Shown here piece after piece: positions 57,281 to 64,000 of a stretch of 64,000 nucleotides of DNA. A program made the position numbers and the translations under genes. The notes beneath the pieces were generated by a model. It did no database searches. It was given only the letters and a program-made list of their open reading frames with translations, and had not been told where the DNA came from. Position 1 is the first letter of the stretch. The number at the start of each line of letters is the position of its first letter. This DNA comes from Rhizobium leguminosarum (lineage in GTDB: Bacteria > Pseudomonadota > Alphaproteobacteria > Rhizobiales > Rhizobiaceae). The DNA lies in assembly GCF_004123835.1 (NCBI RefSeq), contig NZ_MZMU01000012.1, positions 868,001 to 932,000 of the forward strand. Reading direction: 5' to 3'.

Positions 57281-59593
57281 TTATGCCGGCTGCGATGCCT
57301 CGACGACGGCGAGTGCAGCCATATTGACGACGCCGCGGGAGGTAACCGAGGGGGCGAGGATATGGGCGGGTAGCGCCGTGCCGAGCAGGATCGGGCCGAC
57401 ATGCAGGCCGTCGGTCATCGACTTCACGACGCCGAGGGTGATGTTGGCGGCATCGAGGTTCGGGAAGACCAGGAGGTTCGCCTCATCGTGCAGCGTCGTG
57501 TCCGGCATGACGCGCTTGCGCAGCGCTTCGGTGATGGCGCTTTCTCCGTGCATCTCACCATCGACCTCAAGGTCGGGCGCAGCGTCGCGCACGAGCTGCA
57601 GGGCGTTGCGCATCTTCGTGGCGCTTTCGGATTCACGCGAGCCGAAATTGGAATGCGAGACAAGGGCGGCACGCGGCGTGAGGCCGAAACGGCGGATTTC
57701 CTCGGCCGCCAGCACCGTCGCCTCGGCGACCTCCTCGGCGGTCGGATTGAAGGTGACGTAGGTGTCGGTGAAGAAGGTGGCGCCGCGCTGCGAAATCATC
57801 AGGCTGAGTGCGGAGAAATCGCGGACATTCTTGCGCTTGCCGATGATCTGGCGGACGTCGCGCAGGTGCTTCTCGTAGCGGCCTTCGAGGCCGCAGATCA
57901 GCGCATCGGCCTCGCCGCGCCTCAGCGCCAGCGCGCCGATGACGGTGGTGTTGGTGCGCACGATCGTGCGGGCCGCTTCCGGGATGACGCCGCGGCGGCC
58001 GACGAGGGAGAAATAGAGATCGACATATTCGCGGAAGCGCGGATCGTCTTCCGGATTGATGACCTCGAAATCCTGCAGCGGGCGGATGCGCAGGCCGTAG
58101 CGCTTCAGGCGCGTCTCGATGACTTGCGGGCGGCCGATCAGGATCGGTTCGGCAAGGCCTTCTTCGAGCAGCACCTGGGCGGCGCGCAGCACGCGCTCGT
58201 CCTCGCCTTCGGAAAAGATGACGCGCTTGCGCTCGGCGGCCTTGGCGGCGGTGAAGATCGGCTTCATGACGAAGCCGGAGCGGAAGACGAAGCGGTTCAG
58301 CTGGTCGAGATAGGCGTCGAAATCCTGGATCGGGCGGCGTGCCACGCCGCTCTGTTCGGCGGCCTTGGCGACTGCAGGTGCGATGCGCAGGATCAGGCGC
58401 GGATCGAAGGGCGAGGGGATGAGATAGTCAGGGCCGAAGACGGGAGTCTCACCGGAATAGGCGCGGGCGGCGACGTCGGACGGCTCTTCGCGGGCAAGGG
58501 CTGCGATGGCGCGCACGGCCGCCATCTTCATTTCCTCATTGATCGTCTCGGCGCCGCAATCGAGAGCGCCGCGGAAGATATAGGGGAAGCAGAGGACGTT
58601 GTTGACCTGATTGGCGAAATCCGAGCGGCCGGTGCAGATCATCGCGTCGGGGCGGGCAGCGCGGGCGAGATCGGGCATGATCTCGGGCGTCGGATTGGCG
58701 AGCGCCATGATCAGCGGCTTGTCGGCCATCTGCGCCAGCAGCTCCGGCTTCAACACGCCGGCGGCGGAAAGGCCGAGGAAGACGTCGGCGCCGCCGATAT
58801 TTTCGGCGAGCGTGCGCGTCTCGCTCTTCTGGGCATAGATGGATTTCCATTCATCCATCAGCTCGATGCGGCCCTCATAGACGAGGCCTTCGAGATCGTG
58901 GACCCAGATGTTTTCGCGTTTTGCCCCGAGAATGACAAGCAGGTTGAGGCAGGCAAGGGCGGCAGCACCGGCTCCGGAGGCGACGATCTTGATGTCGGCG
59001 ATGTTCTTGCCGGCGAGCTCCAGCCCGTTCAGGATCGCGGCGGCGACGATAATCGCCGTGCCATGCTGATCGTCGTGGAAGACGGGGATCTTCATCTTTT
59101 CGCGCAGGCGCCGCTCGACGTCGAAACATTCCGGCGCCTTGATGTCTTCGAGGTTGATGCCGCCGAAGGTCGGCTCCAGCGAGGCGATGGTCGAGACCAT
59201 CTGGTCGACGCTTGCCGCGTCGATCTCGATATCGAAGACGTCGATGCCGGCGAATTTCTTGAAGAGTACGGCTTTGCCCTCCATGACCGGTTTGGAGGCA
59301 AGCGGGCCGATATTGCCGAGGCCAAGCACGGCGGTGCCGTTGGAGATGACGGCGACGAGATTGGCGCGCGAGGTATATTCTGCCGCCATTTCGGGATTGT
59401 CGCGGATGGCAAGGCAAGGGGCGGCAACGCCGGGCGAATAGGCAAGCGCCAGGTCGCGCTGGTTGCCGAGCGGCTTTGTCGCCTGGATCTCAAGCTTGCC
59501 GGGGCGAGGATAGCGGTGGAAGAAAAGCGCCTGTTCGTCGAGATCGCCGCTCGTCAGGTTCTTTTCCGTCTTCGATTTTTCCGGGTGATCCAT
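57281..59593 (-). CDS. maeB: Malic enzyme with C-terminal phosphotransacetylase-like domain (NADP-type, Tme/MaeB)
   Basis: A 770-residue chimeric malic enzyme. The malic domain (about 20-430) has QRDLALAYSPGVAAPCLAI, the catalytic/metal motif FHDDQHGTAIIVAAAILNGL and the dinucleotide loop VASGAGAAALACL. The C-terminal third (about 440-765) is a phosphate acetyltransferase-like domain (GLEGRYEKHLRDVRQIIGKR) that is regulatory, not catalytic, in this family. It decarboxylates malate to pyruvate. In rhizobia both NAD (Dme) and NADP (Tme) forms have this size; the N-terminus (TSGDLDEQALFFHRYPRP) suggests Tme, but this is not certain. The start at 59593 (MDHPEKSK) is preferred over longer frames. 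Confidence 0.93.
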   Translation of the reverse strand: MDHPEKSKTEKNLTSGDLDEQALFFHRYPRPGKLEIQATKPLGNQRDLALAYSPGVAAPCLAIRDNPEMAAEYTSRANLVAVISNGTAVLGLGNIGPLASKPVMEGKAVLFKKFAGIDVFDIEIDAASVDQMVSTIASLEPTFGGINLEDIKAPECFDVERRLREKMKIPVFHDDQHGTAIIVAAAILNGLELAGKNIADIKIVASGAGAAALACLNLLVILGAKRENIWVHDLEGLVYEGRIELMDEWKSIYAQKSETRTLAENIGGADVFLGLSAAGVLKPELLAQMADKPLIMALANPTPEIMPDLARAARPDAMICTGRSDFANQVNNVLCFPYIFRGALDCGAETINEEMKMAAVRAIAALAREEPSDVAARAYSGETPVFGPDYLIPSPFDPRLILRIAPAVAKAAEQSGVARRPIQDFDAYLDQLNRFVFRSGFVMKPIFTAAKAAERKRVIFSEGEDERVLRAAQVLLEEGLAEPILIGRPQVIETRLKRYGLRIRPLQDFEVINPEDDPRFREYVDLYFSLVGRRGVIPEAARTIVRTNTTVIGALALRRGEADALICGLEGRYEKHLRDVRQIIGKRKNVRDFSALSLMISQRGATFFTDTYVTFNPTAEEVAEATVLAAEEIRRFGLTPRAALVSHSNFGSRESESATKMRNALQLVRDAAPDLEVDGEMHGESAITEALRKRVMPDTTLHDEANLLVFPNLDAANITLGVVKSMTDGLHVGPILLGTALPAHILAPSVTSRGVVNMAALAVVEASQPA

Positions 59594-59712
59594 CGCCGCC
59601 TCCGTGCACGTCTTTTTGGAGTTTCCTCCATACATCAATCGGCTACGGGGGACAGTATGGAAATGGGGGAACGGCGAAGTTTTCGTGAGGTGGGCGGGGT
59701 ATACTGTGTGGC

Positions 59713-59888
59713 ACCCCCCTCTGCCCTGCCGGGCATCTCCCCCACAAGGAGGGAGATCGGCAGGACGTTGGATCGTCAGTCCCTTTCTGCCGGCAGAGGT
59801 TGGCAATGCGTCGTTGTTTGGGGAAATCGTTGCGTCCATCCAATCTCCCTCCTTGTGGAGGAGATGCCCGGCAGGGCAGAGGGGGTAT
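59713..59888. repeat. Large inverted repeat with 44-base arms (MITE-like)
   Basis: The left arm (59714-59758) starts CCCCCCTCTGCCCTGCCGGG and ends CACAAGGAGGGAGAT. The right arm (59843-59886) is its reverse complement apart from about two bases. An 85-base unique spacer lies between. It occupies most of the 440-base gap between the malic enzyme and oxidase genes; the remainder shows no gene. Confidence 0.85.
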
Positions 59889-60033
59889 CACACGCGCAAC
59901 CACTCGACCCTGATGCCAGCGGTCGTCATGCGGCTGCAGCTAGCTAATCCTTTTGGGGAAACTTGTTTGACGACCTCAACAGGAGCAGGATGCCGCCGCG
60001 ACGGTGCGGGGCGCCGGTCGCATGGAGGAAATC

Positions 60034-61473
60034 ATGGACAATTTGAACCTGACGACCCTGCAAAGGGGTCAGAAGATGGTCAATGACGTGGCCATCGATG
60101 CCTTTGCCGCCGGATTTCGCGGCAGTCTCCTGACCAGCAAGGATATGGATTACAACGAGGCGCGGGCGATCTGGAATGCGATGATCGATCGCCGGCCCGG
60201 GCTTATCGCGCGCTGTGCCGGTGCCGCCGATGTCGTGCGGGCGGTGCGCTTTGCACGCGACAACAATCTGCTCGTTTCAGTTCGCGGCGGCGGGCACGGC
60301 ATTGCCGGCAATGCCGTCTGCGAGGGCGGCGTCGTTATCGACCTGTCGCCGATGAAATCGGTGCGGGTCGATCCGCAAACGCGGCGCGCCAGGATCGAGC
60401 CGGGCGCAACACTTGCAGATGTCGACAAGGAGACGCTAGCCTTCGGGCTGGTGTTGCCGACCGGCATCAATTCCACCACCGGCATCGCCGGCCTGACGCT
60501 CGGCGGCGGTTTCGGCTGGCTGACCCGCAAATTCGGCCTAACGCTCGACAATCTGCTCTCGGTCGATGTGGTGACGGCCGACGGCGAGCTGGTCAAGGCA
60601 AGCGAGACGGAAAAGCCAGATCTCTTCTGGGCGTTGCGCGGCGGCGGCGGCAATTTCGGTGTCGTCACTTCCTTTGAATTCAAACTCAACCCGCTCAATC
60701 CGGAGGTGCTCGCCGGGCTGGTCGTGCACCCCTTCGCCGATGCGGAGAAGGTGCTGAGGGAATATCGGCAGGCGCTCGACGCGGCGCCCGATGAGCTGAC
60801 TTGCTGGGTGGTGATGCGGCAGGCACCGCCGCTGCCGTTCCTTCCGGCCGAATGGCACGGCAAGGAGATCGTCGTGCTCGCCATGTGCTATTGCGGAGAC
60901 ATCGCTGCGGGCGAAAAGGCGGCGGCCAGATTGCGCGCCATCGGAAATCCGATTGCCGACGTCGTTGGCCCGGTGCCGTTTACCGGCTGGCAGCAGGCAT
61001 TCGACCCGCTGCTCACGCCCGGTGCACGCAATTACTGGAAGAGCCAGGATTTCGCCTCGCTCTCGGATGCGGCGATCGATGTGCTGCTCAAGGCCGTGCG
61101 CAAGCTGCCCGGACCGGAATGCGAGATCTTCATCGGCCATGTCGGCGGTGCTGCCGGGCGTGTGCCCACCGAGGCCACCGCATTTCCGCAACGCAGCTCG
61201 CATTTCGTCATGAATGTGCATGCGCGCTGGCGGGAGGCCGGGATGGACGGAAGCTGCATCGGCTGGGCGCGGGAGCTCTTCGAGGCTACCAAGCCGCATT
61301 CTGTCGGCACCGCTTACATCAACTTCATGCCCGAAGACGAAGGCGATCGCGTCGAGACCGCCTACGGCGCCAATTACGGTCGCCTTGCCGAAATCAAGCG
61401 GCGTTACGATCCGAACAATCTGTTCCGGATGAACCAGAACGTCAAACCCACGGCGGCTGTGCGGGCTGCCTGA
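60034..61473 (+). CDS. FAD-binding oxidoreductase, berberine bridge enzyme-like
   Basis: A 479-residue flavoprotein of the PCMH/BBE type. The FAD region has VSVRGGGHGIAGNAVCEGG with the His often linked covalently to FAD, then PTGINSTTGIAGLTLGGGFG. The Cys that makes the second FAD bond in bicovalent members is not seen there. The C-terminal BBE motif is AYGANYGRLAEIKRRYDPN. Substrates of the family range from sugars to alkaloids and are not predictable here. The ATG at 60034 has GGAGGAA four bases upstream. Confidence 0.9.
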   Translation: MDNLNLTTLQRGQKMVNDVAIDAFAAGFRGSLLTSKDMDYNEARAIWNAMIDRRPGLIARCAGAADVVRAVRFARDNNLLVSVRGGGHGIAGNAVCEGGVVIDLSPMKSVRVDPQTRRARIEPGATLADVDKETLAFGLVLPTGINSTTGIAGLTLGGGFGWLTRKFGLTLDNLLSVDVVTADGELVKASETEKPDLFWALRGGGGNFGVVTSFEFKLNPLNPEVLAGLVVHPFADAEKVLREYRQALDAAPDELTCWVVMRQAPPLPFLPAEWHGKEIVVLAMCYCGDIAAGEKAAARLRAIGNPIADVVGPVPFTGWQQAFDPLLTPGARNYWKSQDFASLSDAAIDVLLKAVRKLPGPECEIFIGHVGGAAGRVPTEATAFPQRSSHFVMNVHARWREAGMDGSCIGWARELFEATKPHSVGTAYINFMPEDEGDRVETAYGANYGRLAEIKRRYDPNNLFRMNQNVKPTAAVRAA

Positions 61474-61594
61474 TGGGCATGGGGGTGAAACCAGGGCATT
61501 GGAACCTGCGCTGCGCGTTTGCTTAACGCGCGGCGGCATGATGTCCGGGCGTTCGAAGCGCGATGTCTTCGACCGGTCACAAGTTGTTCATTTG

Positions 61595-62200
61595 TCAGCC
61601 CTCGGTGAGTTGGATCAATTCCTTCAGCAGAACCGTGTCGTCGGAGCCGGCATGGTCGTCCGGTCTCAGAACATGGGCAAGCCAGGCTCCATCCGCCGCC
61701 AGGCGAACGATCTCGAGCCGCATTCCGGCGTCGGTTTCGGCGTGCCTGACAAGCCGGTCATTCATCCATCTGTGCCAGAGGCTCTTGGAGTAGGGGTCGG
61801 CAAGCACGGTCATGGTTTGCGCCGACCATGGGCTGTTGTTGAGGGCGCGGTCGGAAAACAGCGTGCGGACATAGGCGCGGGTGAATGTGCCGTGGCCACC
61901 CTTGTCCCTTTCCAGTTCCTCGTCGATCTCGCGGTCGAGGTTTTCCATCATGCCGTCGAACACGGCCTCTATAAGCGCCTGCTTATTGGGGAAGTGGTGA
62001 AACAGACCTCCCTTGGTCACGCCGGCTGCGCTGGCGACAGCCTGCAGGCTGACGGCGGCCAGACCATGCTCGAGCGCCAGCTTGGTGGCGCAATCGAGAA
62101 GAGCCTGCCGCACGACATCCGGCTGTTTCTTTCTGTTGCGGGGGCTATCTACCAATGCATGACTCGTGTTCGAGATGAGCTTCGTGACGATCAGTATCAC
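61595..62200 (-). CDS. TetR-family transcriptional regulator of the RND efflux operon
   Basis: A 201-residue repressor. The N-terminal helix-turn-helix lies in SLQAVASAAGVTKGGLFHHF (about residues 50-69) and is followed by a ligand-binding domain of TetR_C type. It is divergent from an RND efflux operon, and a near-perfect palindrome in the gap is the probable operator. Efflux substrates are the expected inducers. Confidence 0.92.
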   Translation of the reverse strand: MILIVTKLISNTSHALVDSPRNRKKQPDVVRQALLDCATKLALEHGLAAVSLQAVASAAGVTKGGLFHHFPNKQALIEAVFDGMMENLDREIDEELERDKGGHGTFTRAYVRTLFSDRALNNSPWSAQTMTVLADPYSKSLWHRWMNDRLVRHAETDAGMRLEIVRLAADGAWLAHVLRPDDHAGSDDTVLLKELIQLTEG

Positions 62201-62247
62201 TCCCGGGATCGCGGTTCCATGGGCACGCTGAACGTGATAAGGCTATC

Positions 62248-62265
62248 ATACCAACCGGTAGGTAT
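62248..62265. promoter_or_regulatory. Probable TetR operator between the regulator and RND genes
   Basis: ATACCAACCGGTAGGTAT is palindromic at 16 of its 18 positions. It lies between the divergent TetR and membrane-fusion protein genes, and its ATACC/GGTAT half-sites resemble those of other TetR repressors of rhizobial RND pumps. Confidence 0.7.
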
Positions 62266-62372
62266 CTTGCAAAGCGGAAAAATATCGACTATCTGTCGGC
62301 TCAGAGGCCCGCCGAACGTCATGTCGGCGGGCTGTGCTTTTTTGGACGACATTGGGGCCACCTGGAAGGCTG

Positions 62373-63551
62373 ATGACCATGCTTCTTCATACGAAATCAT
62401 TGCGTTACGCGCTGACCTTGGCGCTGCTTCTCAGTGCAGGCCTGCCGGCTTCCGCTCAGGAAGGCGGGGCGATGCCGCCTGCCGCCGTCAGTGTCCTGAC
62501 GCTTAGCAGCCGCCCGGTTCCTGTGGTCAGCGAACTGCCCGGCCGCATTGCCGCAACGCGCGTTTCCGAAGTGCGGGCCAGGGTTTCCGGCATCCTGCAA
62601 CAGCGGATCTTCGAGCAGGGCAGCCTCGTTCATCAAGGCGATGTGCTCTATCGGATCGACCCAGCATTGTTCCGGGTCCGCGTGGCCAGTGCGGAAGCAA
62701 GCCTTGACCGCGCCAGGGCGACGCAGCTGAATGCCCGCCAGCAACTGGAGCGGCAGAAGTCGTTGCGCGATCGCGATGTCGCCAGCGGTATCGAATACGA
62801 TGCGGCAGCCGTCGCCCTTGCCCAGGCCGATGCCGATGTCGCGCTGGCGCAGGCCGCACTCGACGAAGCGAAGATCAATCTCGGCTATACCGAAGTTCGG
62901 GCGCCGATATCGGGCATCATCGGCGGCGCGCTGGTGACGGAAGGCGCGCTGGTGACGGCCGACGCCGGCGACGCGCTGGCCATGATCCAGCAGATCGACC
63001 CCGTCTATGCCGACTTCACGCAATCTTCCGGAGACCTGCTGGCGCTGAAGCGGGCGGTCGAGAACGGCAGCCTCACATCGACCGAACCAGGCAAGGCCGA
63101 CATCAAGCTCGTCTTCGATGACGGCACGGTCTATGGCGAAGCCGGTAAGCTGCTCTTCAGCAGTGCCAGCGTCGATGCGACGACGGGCCAGGTCACCCTT
63201 CGCGGTGAATTTCCCAATCCGAAGGGCGATCTGCTGCCGGGTCTTTACATCAGGGTCCGCATCGAACAGGCCGTCCGTGAGAAGGCAATCCTCATCCCGC
63301 AGCGCGCCGTCATCCGCACGGCCGACGGCAAGGCGCAGGTCTATGTCGTCCAGGAGGGAGACGTAGCACAGCCGCGTGACGTGGAGCTCGGTCAATCCTT
63401 CGGCAATGAATGGGTGGTCGAAAGCGGCCTGTCATCAGGTGAGCGTCTCGTTGTCGACGGCAGCCAGAAACTGCAGCCGGGCGCAAAGGTCGCGCCGGAA
63501 GAGTGGCGGGATGGCCAGCTCGCGTCCGGTGACGCCAAGAAGCCGGAGTAA
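62373..63551 (+). CDS. RND efflux system periplasmic adaptor (membrane fusion) protein
   Basis: A 392-residue AcrA/MexA-type adaptor. It has a signal peptide (RYALTLALLLSAGLPASA), a barrel-sandwich hybrid half (ARVSGILQQRIFEQGSLVHQ), an alpha-hairpin (about 100-165), the second lipoyl half (INLGYTEVRAPISGIIG) and beta-barrel regions. There is no lipobox Cys, so it is soluble in the periplasm or held by its signal. It bridges the inner-membrane pump to an outer-membrane channel. The start is the ATG at 62373, with 62379 as an alternative. The pump gene follows after five bases. Confidence 0.92.
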   Translation: MTMLLHTKSLRYALTLALLLSAGLPASAQEGGAMPPAAVSVLTLSSRPVPVVSELPGRIAATRVSEVRARVSGILQQRIFEQGSLVHQGDVLYRIDPALFRVRVASAEASLDRARATQLNARQQLERQKSLRDRDVASGIEYDAAAVALAQADADVALAQAALDEAKINLGYTEVRAPISGIIGGALVTEGALVTADAGDALAMIQQIDPVYADFTQSSGDLLALKRAVENGSLTSTEPGKADIKLVFDDGTVYGEAGKLLFSSASVDATTGQVTLRGEFPNPKGDLLPGLYIRVRIEQAVREKAILIPQRAVIRTADGKAQVYVVQEGDVAQPRDVELGQSFGNEWVVESGLSSGERLVVDGSQKLQPGAKVAPEEWRDGQLASGDAKKPE

Positions 63552-63556
63552 AGTCG

Positions 63557-64000
63557 ATGGCACGTTTCTTTATCGATCGCCCGATCCTTGCCTGGGTCTT
63601 TGCGATCTTCATCTCCATAGCCGGCCTGATCGCGCTGCCGTTCCTGCCGGTCGCGCAATACCCCAAGGTCGCGCCGCCGCAGCTCAGCATCACCACCAGC
63701 TATCCCGGGGCATCGCCGCAGGATATCTATCAGGGCGTCACCCGCCAGATCGAGGAAGAGCTGAACGGGGTCGAGCACCTTTCCTATTTCGAGTCGACCT
63801 CCGATACATCGGGCGCAATGACGATCACCGCGACCTTTGCCGCGGGCACCGATATCGACCAGGCTTCCGTCGACGTTCAGAATGCCATCCGCCGCGTCGA
63901 ACCGCGGCTGCCGCAATCCGTCAAGGATCAGGGCATCACCGTCGAGGAGGCGTCCTCAGGCTTCCTGATGTTCATCTCGCTGACCTCGACGGACGGGAAG
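63557..64000 (+). CDS. RND efflux pump, inner-membrane subunit (HAE1 family), 5' part only
   Basis: The first 148 codons of an AcrB/MexB-type transporter, open to the window end. It begins MARFFIDRPILAWVFAIFIS, the family's first membrane helix, and has SITTSYPGASPQDIYQGVTR, IEEELNGVEHLSYFES and the porter-domain VDVQNAIRRVEPRLPQSVKD. Full family members have about 1,040 residues. It follows the adaptor gene by five bases and is controlled with it by the TetR protein. Confidence 0.93.
   Translation, partial: MARFFIDRPILAWVFAIFISIAGLIALPFLPVAQYPKVAPPQLSITTSYPGASPQDIYQGVTRQIEEELNGVEHLSYFESTSDTSGAMTITATFAAGTDIDQASVDVQNAIRRVEPRLPQSVKDQGITVEEASSGFLMFISLTSTDGK

Noticed and set aside
57401..59947. 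848-codon plus-strand open frame over the malic enzyme gene
   Set aside because: It mirrors the real minus-strand codons and its composition is typical of an antisense shadow.
60034..61473. The FAD oxidase as a bicovalent berberine-bridge enzyme
   Set aside because: The His of the FAD motif is present, but the Cys needed for the second covalent bond is not seen at the expected place.
1..64000. CRISPR arrays, tRNA/rRNA genes, integrases and insertion sequences
   Set aside because: Tandem and inverted repeats were examined, but none shows regular spacers. No transposase or integrase motif and no tRNA-like cloverleaf was recognised; a dedicated tRNA scan was not possible.

Overview
This window looks like chromosomal DNA of an alphaproteobacterium of the Rhizobium leguminosarum / R. 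etli group. The evidence is high GC coding sequence with heavy third-position bias, rhizobial protein sequences (RpiA, MoaA, class II DAHP synthase, MaeB/Tme-type malic enzyme), RIME-like intergenic palindromes, an exact TGA-N9-TCA iron-operator match, and promoters resembling CTTGAC-N17-CTATAT. No rRNA, tRNA, CRISPR, insertion sequence or prophage was seen.

Layout. 1-4.8 kb: end of a hybrid histidine kinase, mobA/mobB, an EamA exporter, an SDR, and ribB under an FMN riboswitch. 5.3-15.2 kb: a catabolic island of two divergent arms, with a ribose-type ABC importer and two SDR dehydrogenases on the minus strand and a split transketolase, an FGGY kinase and a SorC-type regulator on the plus strand. 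The minus arm carries a decayed tpiA remnant. A shared AT-rich motif lies in front of both arms and of the regulator gene. 15.2-19.1 kb: a FecBCD-type metallophore importer divergent from a methyltransferase, with a RirA-type iron operator between them. 19.4-25.8 kb: moaA, DUF971, LtrA, a MarR/hydrolase pair, a PPOX flavoprotein and a diguanylate cyclase. 26-31 kb: class I and class II fumarases flanking a VCBS-type orphan protein. 30.9-38.9 kb: L,D-transpeptidase, gph, rpiA, DUF2059, acylphosphatase, glutathione reductase and a Tad-type vWA protein. 39-47.6 kb: class II DAHP synthase, an MsbA-like exporter, a GFA protein, DUF1003, nadE, a TolB-like propeller and class I DAHP synthase. 47.9-52.1 kb: a periplasmic protein, a chemoreceptor and an MFS exporter. 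52.5-64 kb: bluB under a cobalamin riboswitch, an SDR, DUF2865, a COQ7-like protein, an RNase H-like protein, malic enzyme, an FAD oxidase and a TetR-controlled RND efflux pump that runs off the end.

The strongest regulatory observation is at 47.57-47.74 kb. A 24-codon leader peptide with consecutive Phe-Tyr-Trp-Tyr codons is followed by mutually exclusive hairpins and a terminator just before class I DAHP synthase. This reads as a complete ribosome-mediated attenuator for the first step of aromatic amino acid synthesis. Its AUG sits where transcription should start, so the leader peptide may be leaderless.

The most novel metabolic observation is the 5.3-15.2 kb island. Its gene set suggests oxidation of a polyol or branched sugar to a ketose, phosphorylation, and cleavage by a two-subunit transketolase. 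The tpiA fragment suggests the pathway once included a triose/tetrose-phosphate isomerase. All assignments come from reading the sequence; no database search was run.
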